A stretch of DNA of 64,000 bases from Pseudomonas corrugata (GTDB lineage: Bacteria; Pseudomonadota; Gammaproteobacteria; Pseudomonadales; Pseudomonadaceae): assembly GCF_001269905.1 (NCBI RefSeq), contig NZ_LHVK01000007.1:186001-250000 (forward strand), read 5' to 3'. The notes below the pieces were generated by a model, which saw only the letters and a list, made by a program, of their open reading frames with translations, had not been told where the DNA came from and ran no database searches. The translations under genes were made by a program, and so were the position numbers. Positions within the stretch are counted from its first letter, which is position 1. Each line of letters starts with the position of its first letter. Shown here piece by piece: positions 52,299 to 62,454 of this stretch.

Positions 52299-52345
52299 AT
52301 CGCAGCCTTCGACAGCCCTTTTTGAGAGCTGGCGAAGGCTGCGAT
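52299..52345. repeat. Palindromic repeat ATCGCAGCCTTCG / CGAAGGCTGCGAT
   Basis: ATCGCAGCCTTCG (52299-52311) and CGAAGGCTGCGAT (52333-52345) are perfect 13-bp inverted copies around a 21-base loop. The half-site GATCGCAGCCTTCG is a common Pseudomonas intergenic repeat. Confidence 0.7.
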
Positions 52346-52398
52346 CTTGTCCAGTGTTGTCGTTTTCGGCATAAGGTCTCCTGGCGACGGTAAAAAAA

Positions 52399-52425
52399 GG
52401 GCTTGGGGAACGAGTCCCCAAGCCC
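52399..52425 (-). terminator. Intrinsic terminator of aspA
   Basis: GGGCTTGGGGA/TCCCCAAGCCC forms an 11-bp stem; on the minus strand it is followed by TTTTTTT. It lies about 55 bp after the aspA stop. Confidence 0.85.
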
Positions 52426-52479
52426 TCAAAAGGTGAGAGGTGTCTAGTCCCTCGACCTGGTGAGCGGTGGTTGCATCGA

Positions 52480-53904
<1,425 letters not shown>

Positions 53905-54000
53905 GATGGAAATCATCTCGATAAGGACCCGGTCTGTGCCGGAACGCTGTGGATCGTAGGCTTTCGTAAACGTCAGGGCCAATGCTGTTAAACACTGCCC

Positions 54001-54017
54001 TATGCATATTCGGCATA
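54001..54017. promoter_or_regulatory. Possible LysR-type operator in the aspA/LysR divergent region
   Basis: TATGCATATTCGGCATA has dyad-like halves (TATGC and GCATA) in the 180-bp gap between divergent starts, the usual place for a LysR box. Weak evidence. Confidence 0.3.
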
Positions 54018-54085
54018 ATGCTGATGTGACGCCGACGGTACGGCGGACGTGTGACCTGTTTTGGTGCGTGGTTCGGGAGAACGTG

Positions 54086-54988
54086 ATGAATCTTGAAAGC
54101 AAATGGCTTGAGGACTTCAGTGCTCTGGCGGCTACTCGCAGTTTCTCCCAGGCGGCCGAACGGCGTTTCGTCACGCAACCAGCATTCAGCAGACGGATTC
54201 GTAGCCTGGAAGCAGCGTTGGGGCTGACCTTGGTCAATCGCTCCCGCACGCCGGTCGAGCTGACGGCGGCCGGGCAGTTGTTCCTGGTGACGGCGCGCAC
54301 TGTCGTGGAGCAGTTGGGTGAGGTGTTGCGGCATTTGCATCATCTGGAAGGCGGGCAGGGCGAAGTGATCCAGGTGGCGGCCGCGCACTCCTTGGCCCTG
54401 GGCTTCTTTCCGCGCTGGATCGCGCAACTGCGCAACGACGGCATGAACATCGCCACGCGCCTGGTGGCGACCAACGTCGGCGATGCCGTCCATGCCCTGC
54501 GTGAGGGCGGCTGCGACCTGATGCTGGCGTTCTACGACCCGGATTCGGCGATGCAGATGGACCCGGAAATCTTCCCTTCGCTGCACCTGGGCCAGACCGA
54601 AATGCTGCCGGTGTGTGCTGCCGATGCCAACGGCAAACCGTTGTTTGACCTCGAAGGCGAGGCCAGCGTGCCGTTGTTGGCCTACAGCGCCGGGGCGTTT
54701 CTCGGTCGCTCGGTGAACCAGCTGCTGCGCCAACGGGCGCTGCGCTTCACCACGGTCTACGAAACGGCCATGGCCGACAGCTTGAAAAGCATGGCCCTGG
54801 AAGGCCTGGGCATCGCCTGGGTGCCACAACTGAGCGTGCGCGCCGAACTGGCCCGGGGCGAACTGGTGATCTGCGGTGGCGGGCAATGGCACGTCCCACT
54901 GGAGATCCGCCTGTACCGCTGCGCCCTGGTGCGCAAGGCCAATGTGCGGTTGCTGTGGCGCAAGCTCGAAGGCGGTGCCGGCTCCTGA
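54086..54988 (+). CDS. LysR-type regulator, HypT-like
   Basis: A 300-residue LysR regulator resembling E. coli HypT (YjiE), the hypochlorite-responsive regulator. The opening 'ESKWLEDFSALAATRSFSQAAERRFVTQPAFSRRIRSLE' is close to HypT's, and 'VAAAHSLALGFFPRWIAQL' in the effector domain also aligns. It should act on oxidative or amino-acid genes; in P. aeruginosa the same neighbour position is beside aspA. GGGAGAACG precedes the ATG at 54086. I infer control of aspA from the divergent arrangement. Confidence 0.88.
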   Translation: MNLESKWLEDFSALAATRSFSQAAERRFVTQPAFSRRIRSLEAALGLTLVNRSRTPVELTAAGQLFLVTARTVVEQLGEVLRHLHHLEGGQGEVIQVAAAHSLALGFFPRWIAQLRNDGMNIATRLVATNVGDAVHALREGGCDLMLAFYDPDSAMQMDPEIFPSLHLGQTEMLPVCAADANGKPLFDLEGEASVPLLAYSAGAFLGRSVNQLLRQRALRFTTVYETAMADSLKSMALEGLGIAWVPQLSVRAELARGELVICGGGQWHVPLEIRLYRCALVRKANVRLLWRKLEGGAGS

Positions 54989-55004
54989 AAACAGGCAAGA
55001 TCCT

Positions 55005-55096
55005 TGTGGGAGCGAGCCTGCTCGCGATGACGGACTGACGTTCAACATCACTGTTGCCTGGCCCACCGCTATCGCGAGCAGGCTCGCTCCCACAGA
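55005..55096. repeat. REPIN
   Basis: GTGGGAGCGAGCCTGCTCGC (55006 on) and its inverted copy ending about 55094 are separated by about 45 bases, between the HypT-like gene and the purE leader. Confidence 0.9.
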
Positions 55097-55246
55097 GGGG
55101 GAACCGGTGTGCTTTTGTATTGACCTCCAAGTCAATAAAACCGCTGTCCAGGCACAAATGACAGATGGTCGCGACAGGGGCTGTTTATCTGCTTCATTGC
55201 GGTATACTGCGCGGCCTTCGGCCGGTCCAGATCGGCCATTATTCGT

Positions 55247-55288
55247 ACAACAAGCCACGCCGGTTTCCCGCGTGGCTTGTTGTTTTTT
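55247..55288 (+). terminator. Strong intrinsic terminator in the purEK leader (possible attenuator)
   Basis: ACAACAAGCCACGC (55247-55260) and GCGTGGCTTGTTGT (55270-55283) form a perfect 14-bp stem with a 9-base loop, followed by a T-run to 55288. It lies only 38 bp before the purE ATG. Upstream GGCC-rich segments (55212-55237) could form competing hairpins, and TATACT near 55203 could be a -10 box. Confidence 0.75.
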
Positions 55289-55326
55289 GACGCGCCTGCG
55301 GGCGCCCAGAGAGAAGAGGCACATTG

Positions 55327-55818
55327 ATGAGTGCATTGGTTGGCGTGATCATGGGCTCCAAGTCCGATTGGTCCACCCTTAGCCACACCGCCGATATGCT
55401 GGAAAAGCTCGGCATTCCTTATGAGGTGAAAGTGGTCTCTGCCCACCGCACCCCGGACCTGCTGTTCCAGTACGCCGAAGAAGCCGAGGCCCGTGGCATC
55501 GAGGTGATCATCGCCGGTGCCGGTGGCGCGGCTCACCTGCCAGGCATGTGTGCGGCCAAGACCCACCTGCCGGTACTGGGCGTGCCGGTACAGTCGTCGA
55601 TGCTCTCGGGCGTCGACTCGCTGTTGTCCATCGTGCAAATGCCGGCGGGCATTCCGGTCGCGACCCTGGCCATCGGCAAGGCCGGTGCGATCAATGCGGC
55701 CCTGTTGTCGGCGAGCATCCTGGGTGCCAAGCATCCACAGTTTCATACCGTGCTGAAAAAATTCCGCGCTGAGCAGACAGACAGCGTCCTGGACAATCCA
55801 GACCCACGCATTGCCTGA
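55327..55818 (+). CDS. purE: N5-carboxyaminoimidazole ribonucleotide mutase
   Basis: A 163-residue enzyme that isomerises N5-CAIR to CAIR in purine synthesis. '[20 protein letters not shown]' and '[22 protein letters not shown]' are the phosphate and substrate motifs, and '[14 protein letters not shown]' closes the active site. Class I PurE, octameric. The start ATG is at 55327, with GAGAAGAGG about 10 bases upstream. It forms an operon with purK, 12 bp downstream. The leader terminator suggests regulation at the level of transcription elongation. Confidence 0.96.
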   Translation: MSALVGVIMGSKSDWSTLSHTADMLEKLGIPYEVKVVSAHRTPDLLFQYAEEAEARGIEVIIAGAGGAAHLPGMCAAKTHLPVLGVPVQSSMLSGVDSLLSIVQMPAGIPVATLAIGKAGAINAALLSASILGAKHPQFHTVLKKFRAEQTDSVLDNPDPRIA

Positions 55819-55830
55819 GGTTGTTGACGA

Positions 55831-56916
55831 ATGAAGATCGGTGTAATCGGTGGCGGCCAGTTGGGTCGCATGTTGGCCCTGGCGGGTACGCCGCTGGGGA
55901 TGAACTTCGCTTTCCTGGACCCGGCGCCGGACGCCTGTGCCGCCGCGCTGGGTGAACACCTGCGGGCCGACTACGGCGACCAGGATCACCTGCGCCAACT
56001 GGCCGATGAAGTCGATCTGGTGACGTTCGAGTTCGAGAGCGTTCCGGCCGAAACCGTTGCCTTCCTGTCCCAGTTCGTCCCGGTCTACCCAAGCGCCGAA
56101 GCCTTGCGCATCGCCCGCGACCGCTGGTTCGAGAAGAGTATGTTCAAGGACCTGGGCATTCCCACTCCGACCTTCGCTGACATTCAGTCCCAGGCCGACC
56201 TGGAAGCCGCCGTCGCTGCCATCGGCCTGCCGGCCGTGCTCAAGACTCGCACCCTGGGTTATGACGGCAAGGGCCAGAAGGTCCTGCGCAACCCTGAAGA
56301 CGTAGCTGGTACGTTCGCTGAACTGGGCAGCGTGGGCTGCCTGCTGGAAGGTTTCGTGCCGTTCACCGGTGAAGTCTCGCTGATCGCCGTGCGTGCCCGC
56401 GACGGTGAAATCCGTTTCTACCCGCTGGTGCACAACACCCACAAGGACGGCATTCTCAAACTCTCCGTGGCCAGCACCGACCATCCGCTGCAGGCCCTGG
56501 CCGAGGACTACTCCAGCCGGGTGCTCAAGCAGCTCGACTACGTCGGTGTGATGGCGTTCGAGTTCTTTGAAGTGGACGGCGGCCTCAAGGCCAACGAAAT
56601 CGCTCCTCGGGTGCACAACTCCGGGCATTGGACCACCGAAGGCGCCGAATGCAGCCAGTTCGAGAACCACCTGCGGGCGGTGGCCGGGCTGCCGCTGGGC
56701 TCGACCGCCAAGGTCGGTGAAAGCGCGATGCTGAACTTCATCGGCAAGGTACCGGACACCGATAAGGTCATGGCGATTGCCGACTGCCATCTGCATCACT
56801 ATGGCAAGGCGTTCAAGGACGGGCGCAAGGTCGGTCACGCCAACCTGCGTTGTGCTGACCGGGCTACGCTGGCCCAGCAGATCATCAAGGTCGAGACGCT
56901 GATCGCCGAGCAGTAG
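55831..56916 (+). CDS. purK: N5-carboxyaminoimidazole ribonucleotide synthase
   Basis: A 361-residue ATP-grasp enzyme that makes N5-CAIR from AIR, bicarbonate and ATP. The start 'KIGVIGGGQLGRMLALA' binds nucleotide, 'VLKTRTLGYDGKGQKVL' is the ATP-grasp loop, and 'NEIAPRVHNSGHWT' is a metal/substrate motif. It is the second gene of purEK, and its product feeds PurE. Confidence 0.96.
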   Translation: MKIGVIGGGQLGRMLALAGTPLGMNFAFLDPAPDACAAALGEHLRADYGDQDHLRQLADEVDLVTFEFESVPAETVAFLSQFVPVYPSAEALRIARDRWFEKSMFKDLGIPTPTFADIQSQADLEAAVAAIGLPAVLKTRTLGYDGKGQKVLRNPEDVAGTFAELGSVGCLLEGFVPFTGEVSLIAVRARDGEIRFYPLVHNTHKDGILKLSVASTDHPLQALAEDYSSRVLKQLDYVGVMAFEFFEVDGGLKANEIAPRVHNSGHWTTEGAECSQFENHLRAVAGLPLGSTAKVGESAMLNFIGKVPDTDKVMAIADCHLHHYGKAFKDGRKVGHANLRCADRATLAQQIIKVETLIAEQ

Positions 56917-56968
56917 TGCGCAATTGCGGTTGAACCATTCATCGGCAAATCTCTCTCATGGCTAAGCG

Positions 56969-56990
56969 CCAAAGCCTCACCAGGCTTTGG
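56969..56990 (+). terminator. Hairpin after purK
   Basis: CCAAAGCCT (56969-56977) and AGGCTTTGG (56982-56990) form a 9-bp stem with a four-base loop about 50 bp past the purK stop. There is no T-run, so it may be a processing or weak terminator site in the leader of the next gene. Confidence 0.35.
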
Positions 56991-57016
56991 CTTGGCGTCT
57001 TAAAGAGGGAAATGCC

Positions 57017-57262
57017 ATGGGAATCATCGGAACCATCTTCATCGGCTTGATCGTAGGCCTGCTGGCACGCTTCCTTAAACCGGGCGACGACAGCATGGGC
57101 TGGATCATGACCATCCTGCTCGGTATCGGCGGTTCGCTGGCAGCCACCTATGGCGGCCAGGCCCTGGGTATCTACCAGGCCGGGCAAGGGGCCGGTTTCA
57201 TCGGTGCCCTGGTCGGCGCGGTTGTGCTGCTGGTGATCTACGGCCTGATCAAAAGAAACTGA
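57017..57262 (+). CDS. GlsB/YeaQ/YmgE-family small membrane protein
   Basis: An 81-residue protein with three hydrophobic segments: 'MGIIGTIFIGLIVGLLARFL', 'WIMTILLGIGGSLAATYG', then 'GFIGALVGAVVLLVIYGLI'. This is the transglycosylase-associated protein (YeaQ) family, small integral membrane proteins often linked to stress, function unclear. AGAGGGA precedes the ATG at 57017. Confidence 0.9.
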   Translation: MGIIGTIFIGLIVGLLARFLKPGDDSMGWIMTILLGIGGSLAATYGGQALGIYQAGQGAGFIGALVGAVVLLVIYGLIKRN

Positions 57263-57350
57263 GTCAATGCGACAAAGCCCTCTGCGCACGGCGCGCGCGG
57301 GGGGCTAGAATGCCCGGCGTTCCATCATTCACTCATTGCCGAGCCTTTTC

Positions 57351-57887
57351 ATGCGCCGTCTAGTGTTGACCCTTCTTCTGCTGGGCAGTGGCCTGGCCCA
57401 TGCTGCCGAGCTGCCGGAAACCGACTGGCTCGAACTGATGCCCAAGTCGGACCAGAAAGCCCTCGAGGCCATGCCCGAGATCGACCACAACTCCCCCGAA
57501 GCCAACGGCACCTTTACCCAGAAGGGTGGCCTGAAGCAAAGCAAAGGCTTGCCGGCGGTGATGTATTCGACCAAGACCGTGGCCTCGATGAACGACAAGC
57601 ACATCCGCATCGGCGGCTATCCGGTGCCGCTGGAAACCGACGCCAAGGGCCGCAGCACGCTGTTCTTCCTGGTGCCATACCCCGGCGCCTGCATCCACGT
57701 CCCGCCACCGCCACCTAACCAACTGGTGCTGGTGCGCTACCCCAAGGGCCTGAAGCTCGACGACATCTACACACCGCTGTGGGTGATCGGCACGCTGAAG
57801 ATCGAAAAGGTCGACAACGACCTGGCGAGTGCGGCGTATGCGCTGGATGCGGAGAAGGTGAGGGCGGTGCAGGAAGCGGATTTGTAG
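57351..57887 (+). CDS. DUF3299 secreted protein
   Basis: A 178-residue protein with a signal peptide (residues 1 to about 19, 'GLAHAAE') and the DUF3299 domain: 'IDHNSPEANGTF' and 'IRIGGYPVPLETDAKGRSTLFFLVPYPGACIHVPPPPPNQLV', the latter holding the single conserved Cys and a proline run. Periplasmic or lipid-facing, function unknown; family members are sometimes next to ABC-type exporter genes. The ATG at 57351 begins the signal peptide. Confidence 0.88.
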   Translation: MRRLVLTLLLLGSGLAHAAELPETDWLELMPKSDQKALEAMPEIDHNSPEANGTFTQKGGLKQSKGLPAVMYSTKTVASMNDKHIRIGGYPVPLETDAKGRSTLFFLVPYPGACIHVPPPPPNQLVLVRYPKGLKLDDIYTPLWVIGTLKIEKVDNDLASAAYALDAEKVRAVQEADL

Positions 57888-57913
57888 CTCAGGTCAACCT
57901 GACGCAGATCCCC

Positions 57914-58004
57914 TGTGGGAGCGAGCCTGCTCTCGATAGCGGTGGATCAGTCAAAGTAATGGTGGCTGACAGATCGCTATCGCGAGCAGGCTCGCTCCCA
58001 CAGA
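57914..58004. repeat. REPIN
   Basis: GTGGGAGCGAGCCTGCTCTC (57914 on) and its inverted arm ending about 58003 enclose about 45 bases, between the DUF3299 and mutarotase stops (convergent genes). Confidence 0.9.
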
Positions 58005-58019
58005 GGGATGTGATGGGTT

Positions 58020-58919
58020 TTAGAGCGGTTTGCTAGTGATGCTCACACCCAGGGTATGACTGGCCTTGGGCAGCAACGTCACCACATCGTGCATCACGTT
58101 TGCCGTTTCGATGCACAGCATGCGCTGCCAGCCATCGTCGGCCATGTCGCTGAAGGCCTTGGCGCGTTCTGTCCAGGGGTTCCAGATTACCGCCGAGCGT
58201 GAGCCGCTGCTGGTCAGTTCGATCCGCCGTTCCCAATGTGGGTCGACGATGCTCAGTGTCGCCGGGGTATCGAGATAGATACGGTCGGTCTCGCCGGCAA
58301 AGTGCAGGTCGCCGGCCTGGGTGGCGGTTTTCCAGTCATCCAGGGTCTCGATGTAGTTCAAGCCGGCCACACCTTCGACATGCACGTTGCGCACGTCGCT
58401 CACGGCGAAATAGCTGTGCAGCGCCTGGCTGAGGCTGACGGTTTCGCTGCCGCGGTTATGGCTGGTGAGGCTGATATGCAGTTGCGCGTCCATCACGATG
58501 GTCAGCGTCAGGTCGACCTGATGAGGCCAGCCCGCCAGGCCGTTTTCGGGATGGGGCAACACGAATTCGACTTTCAGGCCTTCGCCCTCGGCCTCGATGC
58601 CTTTCAGTTCCCAATCCATTGCCCTCACCAGGCCGTGAGCGGTGGCCGGCTCGTTGCTCACGCGCATGGCCTGGACGCTGTCGGGGTTGCGTGTCAGGTT
58701 GCCGAACCATGGCCAGCACACCGGAACACCGGCGCGGATGCTCTTGCCAGCCTTGAAGGTCGCCTGGTCATTGAGCCAGATCAGCGGCGGCTGGCCATCC
58801 ACTTGGTAGCTGAGAATATGCGCGCCCTGCTGGGCCACCAGCAACTCGGCCTGGCCGTGGCGGATACGCCAGCCATTGAGTTCATCCAGTTTGACGGCTT
58901 CGACGTTGGGCGTGGGCAT
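58020..58919 (-). CDS. D-hexose-6-phosphate mutarotase
   Basis: A 299-residue aldose-1-epimerase-like enzyme (YeaD family) that interconverts alpha and beta anomers of glucose 6-phosphate. 'QQGAHILSYQ' and 'RAGVPVCWPWFGN' near the N-terminus, 'AHGLVRAMDWEL' with the catalytic His, and 'LSQALHSYFAVSDV' further on are family motifs, with the catalytic Glu in 'MLCIETANV'. The ATG at 58919 was chosen since the extension upstream is not family-like. Confidence 0.92.
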   Translation of the reverse strand: MPTPNVEAVKLDELNGWRIRHGQAELLVAQQGAHILSYQVDGQPPLIWLNDQATFKAGKSIRAGVPVCWPWFGNLTRNPDSVQAMRVSNEPATAHGLVRAMDWELKGIEAEGEGLKVEFVLPHPENGLAGWPHQVDLTLTIVMDAQLHISLTSHNRGSETVSLSQALHSYFAVSDVRNVHVEGVAGLNYIETLDDWKTATQAGDLHFAGETDRIYLDTPATLSIVDPHWERRIELTSSGSRSAVIWNPWTERAKAFSDMADDGWQRMLCIETANVMHDVVTLLPKASHTLGVSITSKPL

Positions 58920-58976
58920 ACTGCAAACCTCGTTCAGGAACAGGAACCGCAATGGACCACAAAACGGCCGTCGCGT

Positions 58977-59381
58977 TTAACGAGCGCGCGGCGGAACCGA
59001 ACGGGTACGGCCACTGCCGTCGATGGCGACGAACACGAATACCGCCTCGGTCACCTTGCGCCACTCACTGGAGAGCGGGTCGTCGCTCCAGACCTCGACC
59101 ATCATCTGGATCGAGCTGCGGCCGATCTCCAGGGTCTGGGTGTAGAACGAAAGCTGTGCACCTACGGCCACCGGCACCAGGAACGCCATGCGATCGATTG
59201 CCACGGTCGCCACACGCCCGCCGGCTACCCGGCTGGCCATGGCCGTGCCGGCCAGGTCCATCTGGGACACCAGCCAGCCGCCGAAAATATCGCCGAAACC
59301 ATTGGTGTCGCGGGGAAGCGCGGTGATTTGCAAGGCCAGGTCGCCTTGCGGGATTGGATCTTCTTGTTCGAGCTCTATCAT
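58977..59381 (-). CDS. Acyl-CoA thioesterase (YciA-type, hotdog fold)
   Basis: A 134-residue hotdog thioesterase. 'PRDTNGFGDIFGGWLVSQMDLAGTAMAS' is the YciA-type active-site region (catalytic Asp in MDLAG), and 'RMAFLVPVAVGAQLSFY' follows. It hydrolyses short to medium acyl-CoA. It is upstream of the mutarotase in the same direction with 57 bp between genes, possibly an operon. Confidence 0.91.
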   Translation of the reverse strand: MIELEQEDPIPQGDLALQITALPRDTNGFGDIFGGWLVSQMDLAGTAMASRVAGGRVATVAIDRMAFLVPVAVGAQLSFYTQTLEIGRSSIQMMVEVWSDDPLSSEWRKVTEAVFVFVAIDGSGRTRSVPPRAR

Positions 59382-59765
59382 GCCGGGGGTGCCTCTGACC
59401 CGTAACGCTGTCTTGTGCTTCAGGTGAATAGCCGTCTTTGAAAAAAACGATTCAGCCCGAACACATTGCGTTCGTCACGTTTTTCGTAAAGGCGTGCTAA
59501 AGGGATACTCTGCGAAACCGGCTGGTACTGGTGTTTTCTCCTACAAACTCTGCACCACCAACGACGTTTTCGCACAGCAACCCCTTACAGAGTGTCGCAA
59601 GCTAGCGAGTATATCGGGCGATAGGCGTCGAGACGACTACCGGGTTCTGATTTCGACTGAGAATGACGCGCATCCCTGTGCTTTTTCCAACAATTTGCTA
59701 TCGTGCCAAACCGCTCCAACCCCGATTTGCGGGTTGCAGAACCGACTATAAGAGAAGCCTTCGCC
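59382..59765. other. 384-bp divergent gap before the MFS gene
   Basis: No gene is seen. The region must hold the promoters of the thioesterase and the MFS transporter. No repeats or clear operator are visible. Confidence 0.5.
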
Positions 59766-61064
59766 ATGACCACTGCGCCTTCGAGCACGGCAGCCCCTGC
59801 GCAACCCGCCCGTCCATTGACCCGCAACGATTACAAGACCCTGTCGCTGTCTGCCCTGGGCGGTGCCCTGGAGTTCTACGATTTCATCATTTTCGTGTTC
59901 TTCGCCACCGTGGTCGGCAAATTGTTCTTTCCCGTCGACATGCCCGAGTGGCTGCGCCTGATGCAGACGTTCGGCATCTTCGCCGCTGGCTATCTGGCCC
60001 GGCCCCTGGGCGGGATCGTCATGGCGCACTTCGGCGACCTGCTGGGGCGCAAGAAGATGTTCACCTTGAGCATTTTCATGATGGCCGTGCCTACCCTGAT
60101 CATGGGACTGTTGCCCACCTATGCGCAGATCGGCATGTGGGCGCCGATTCTGCTGTTGCTGATGCGGGTGATCCAGGGCGCGGCCATTGGCGGCGAAGTG
60201 CCGGGGGCCTGGGTATTTGTCTCCGAACACGTTCCGGGGCGCCACATCGGTTATGCCTGCGGTACCCTCACCTCCGGCCTGACGGCGGGGATCCTGCTGG
60301 GCTCGCTGGTGGCCACCGCGATCAACAGTCTCTATACGCCAGTGGAAGTGGTGGATTACGCCTGGCGCATTCCGTTCCTGCTGGGCGGTGTGTTCGGCCT
60401 CTTGTCGGTCTACCTGCGCCAGTGGCTTCACGAAACCCCGGTGTTTGCCGAGCTGCAACTGCGCAAGGCCCTGGCTGAAGAGGTACCGCTGCGCGCCGTA
60501 CTGCGCGACCACCGCGGAGCCATCGTGATTTCAATGCTGCTGACCTGGTTGTTGTCCGCTGCCATCGTGGTGCTGATCCTGATGACCCCGACGGTCCTGC
60601 AGACGGTCTACCATTTCGCGCCGACCACCGCCTTGCAATCCAACAGCGTGGCGATCGTGATGCTGAGCATTGGCTGCATCCTGGCCGGTGCCCTGGCGGA
60701 CCGCTTCGGTGCGGGGCGGGTCTTTGTCTTCGGCTGTGCCGCATTGCTGGCCAGCGCCTGGGCCTTCTACCACAACCTTGCCGACCATCCGCAGTGGCTG
60801 TTCCCGATGTATGCCCTCACCGGTCTGCTGGTGGGCACCATTGGTGCGGTTCCCTATGTCATGGTCAAGGCTTTCCCGCCGGTGGTGCGTTTCAGCGGCC
60901 TGTCGTTCTCCTACAACGTTGCCTATGCCATTTTTGGTGGCCTGACGCCGATGATCGTCAGCCTGCTGCTCAAAGAGAGCCCGATGGGGCCGGCTTATTA
61001 TGTGGCGGTGTTGTGCGGGGTCGGGATGGTAGTGGGTGGCTACCTCTGGAGGAAAGGGCGCTGA
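59766..61064 (+). CDS. MFS transporter (metabolite:H+ symporter type)
   Basis: A 432-residue transporter of the major facilitator superfamily, metabolite:H+ symporter subfamily. It has twelve helices; 'GALEFYDFIIFVFFATVVG' is helix 1, 'GYLARPLGGIVMAHFGDLLGRKKMF' the loop 2-3 motif and 'QGAAIGGEVPGAWVFVSEHVP' the family signature in helix 4-5. It is similar to citrate/alpha-ketoglutarate carriers. The position next to pstS matches P. aeruginosa PA5370. Substrate unknown. The ATG at 59766 is used. Confidence 0.91.
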   Translation: MTTAPSSTAAPAQPARPLTRNDYKTLSLSALGGALEFYDFIIFVFFATVVGKLFFPVDMPEWLRLMQTFGIFAAGYLARPLGGIVMAHFGDLLGRKKMFTLSIFMMAVPTLIMGLLPTYAQIGMWAPILLLLMRVIQGAAIGGEVPGAWVFVSEHVPGRHIGYACGTLTSGLTAGILLGSLVATAINSLYTPVEVVDYAWRIPFLLGGVFGLLSVYLRQWLHETPVFAELQLRKALAEEVPLRAVLRDHRGAIVISMLLTWLLSAAIVVLILMTPTVLQTVYHFAPTTALQSNSVAIVMLSIGCILAGALADRFGAGRVFVFGCAALLASAWAFYHNLADHPQWLFPMYALTGLLVGTIGAVPYVMVKAFPPVVRFSGLSFSYNVAYAIFGGLTPMIVSLLLKESPMGPAYYVAVLCGVGMVVGGYLWRKGR

Positions 61065-61088
61065 TCGAAAGGATGACTGGAAGCTTTT

Positions 61089-61118
61089 GTAGCGAGGGGA
61101 TAAATCCCCTCGCTACAA
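61089..61118. repeat. Perfect 30-bp palindrome
   Basis: TGTAGCGAGGGGAT and its complement arm (ATCCCCTCGCTACA) form a near-complete palindrome. The GTAGCGAGGGGATTTATCCCC type is another frequent intergenic repeat of fluorescent pseudomonads. It lies after the MFS stop. Confidence 0.75.
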
Positions 61119-61153
61119 CATCTTGTAAAACTCAATGCTGGCCTTTCATCCAA

Positions 61154-61171
61154 TTGTCATATTTCAGCCAT
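61154..61171 (+). promoter_or_regulatory. Pho box upstream of pstS
   Basis: TTGTCAT-ATTT-CAGCCAT follows the Pho-box layout (two CTGTCAT-like heptamers spaced four bases). It lies about 65 bp before the pstS ATG, fitting PhoB activation under phosphate starvation. Confidence 0.6.
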
Positions 61172-61236
61172 AGAGTGTTCACACGGCTTACCGATACTTG
61201 GCCGACTTAACACACCCTATCTGCTAGGAGTAAGGC

Positions 61237-62235
61237 ATGAAACTGAAGCGTTTGATGGCGGCAATGACTTTTGTCGCTGCTGGCGTTGCGACTGCCAACG
61301 CGGTTGCCGCTGTTGACCCTGCGATCCCGAGCTACACCAAGACCACTGGTGTTTCGGGCAACCTGTCCAGTGTCGGCTCCGATACCCTGGCAAACCTGAT
61401 GACCTTGTGGGCAGAAAACTACAAGAAGGAATACCCGAACGTAAACATCCAGATTCAGGCCGCCGGTTCCTCCACCGCGCCGCCCGCACTCACCGAGGGC
61501 ACCTCCAACCTGGGCCCGATGAGCCGCAAGATGAAGGACAACGAACTGCAGGCCTTCGAGCAGAAGTATGGCTACAAGCCAACCGCTATCCCGGTTGCCG
61601 TGGACGCCCTGGCTGTATTCGTACACAAGGACAACCCGATCCAGCACCTGACCATGGAGCAGGTCGACGCGATCTTCTCGTCCACCCGCTTGTGCGGCGC
61701 CAAGGCTGACGTCAAGACCTGGGGTGACCTGGGTGTGACCGGCGACCTGGCCAACAAGCCGGTTCAACTGTTCGGTCGCAACTCGGTATCCGGCACCTAC
61801 GGCTACTTCAAGGAAGAAGCCCTGTGCAAAGGTGACTACAAGCCAAACGTCAACGAACAACCTGGCTCGGCTTCGGTAGTACAGTCGATCAGCTCCTCGC
61901 TCAACGGCGTGGGTTACTCGGGCATCGGCTATAAGACCGCCAGCGTTAAAACCGTGGCCCTGGCCAAGAAAGGCAGCACCGAGTTCATCGAAGACAGCGA
62001 AGAAAACGCACTGAACGGCAAATACCCGCTGTCGCGTTTCCTCTACGTGTACGTCAACAAGGCACCGAACAAGCCTCTGGCCCCGCTGGAAGCCGAATTC
62101 GTGAAGATGGTCCTGTCCAAGCAAGGTCAGGAAGTCGTGGTCAAGGACGGCTACATCCCACTGCCAGCCAAAGTGGCCGCGAAGGCACTGGCTGACCTGG
62201 GTCTGTCGGAAGGCGGCAGCGTCGCCAAGAAGTAA
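61237..62235 (+). CDS. pstS: Phosphate ABC transporter substrate-binding protein PstS
   Basis: A 332-residue periplasmic phosphate-binding protein, with signal peptide (1-24, 'NAVAAVDP'). '[20 protein letters not shown]', '[23 protein letters not shown]' and '[17 protein letters not shown]' are the phosphate-binding loops of this larger PstS class. It is preceded by a Pho box and followed by pstC. A REPIN in between may separate high-level pstS mRNA from the rest. Confidence 0.95.
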   Translation: MKLKRLMAAMTFVAAGVATANAVAAVDPAIPSYTKTTGVSGNLSSVGSDTLANLMTLWAENYKKEYPNVNIQIQAAGSSTAPPALTEGTSNLGPMSRKMKDNELQAFEQKYGYKPTAIPVAVDALAVFVHKDNPIQHLTMEQVDAIFSSTRLCGAKADVKTWGDLGVTGDLANKPVQLFGRNSVSGTYGYFKEEALCKGDYKPNVNEQPGSASVVQSISSSLNGVGYSGIGYKTASVKTVALAKKGSTEFIEDSEENALNGKYPLSRFLYVYVNKAPNKPLAPLEAEFVKMVLSKQGQEVVVKDGYIPLPAKVAAKALADLGLSEGGSVAKK

Positions 62236-62263
62236 CACCTGAGCCCGGGCCAACGCCTGGCTC

Positions 62264-62355
62264 TCTGTGGGAGCGGGCTTGCTCGCGAATGCAATGGATC
62301 AGTCGGCATTGATGTCGAATGTGCTGGCCCATGGCGAGCAAGCCCGCTCCCACAG
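62264..62355. repeat. REPIN between pstS and pstC
   Basis: GTGGGAGCGGGCTTGCTCGC (62268 on) and its inverted copy GCGAGCAAGCCCGCTCCCAC (to 62353) enclose about 45 bases. A hairpin here may stabilise the pstS transcript end. Confidence 0.9.
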
Positions 62356-62414
62356 ACACCAATTTCCTCTCCGCTGCCAGCTTCCACGGGCGGCGGATTT
62401 GTTGCGTCACTGCA

Positions 62415-62432
62415 TTGTCATCTTTCTGTCAT
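62415..62432 (+). promoter_or_regulatory. Pho box directly before pstC
   Basis: TTGTCAT-CTTT-CTGTCAT is a strong Pho box match. It lies only 22 bases before the pstC ATG, so the promoter would have to overlap the start or another ATG downstream (62479) is used. Confidence 0.6.
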
Positions 62433-62454
62433 ACAGGATCGCTAGGGTGTGCGC

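Larger units (their letters stand above)
52035..52479. other. 446-bp gap between AGCS and aspA
   Basis: No gene is seen. It holds the leader and promoter of the AGCS gene, a palindromic repeat (52299-52345) and the aspA terminator (52399-52425). The REP-like palindrome accounts for the structured part. Confidence 0.6.
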
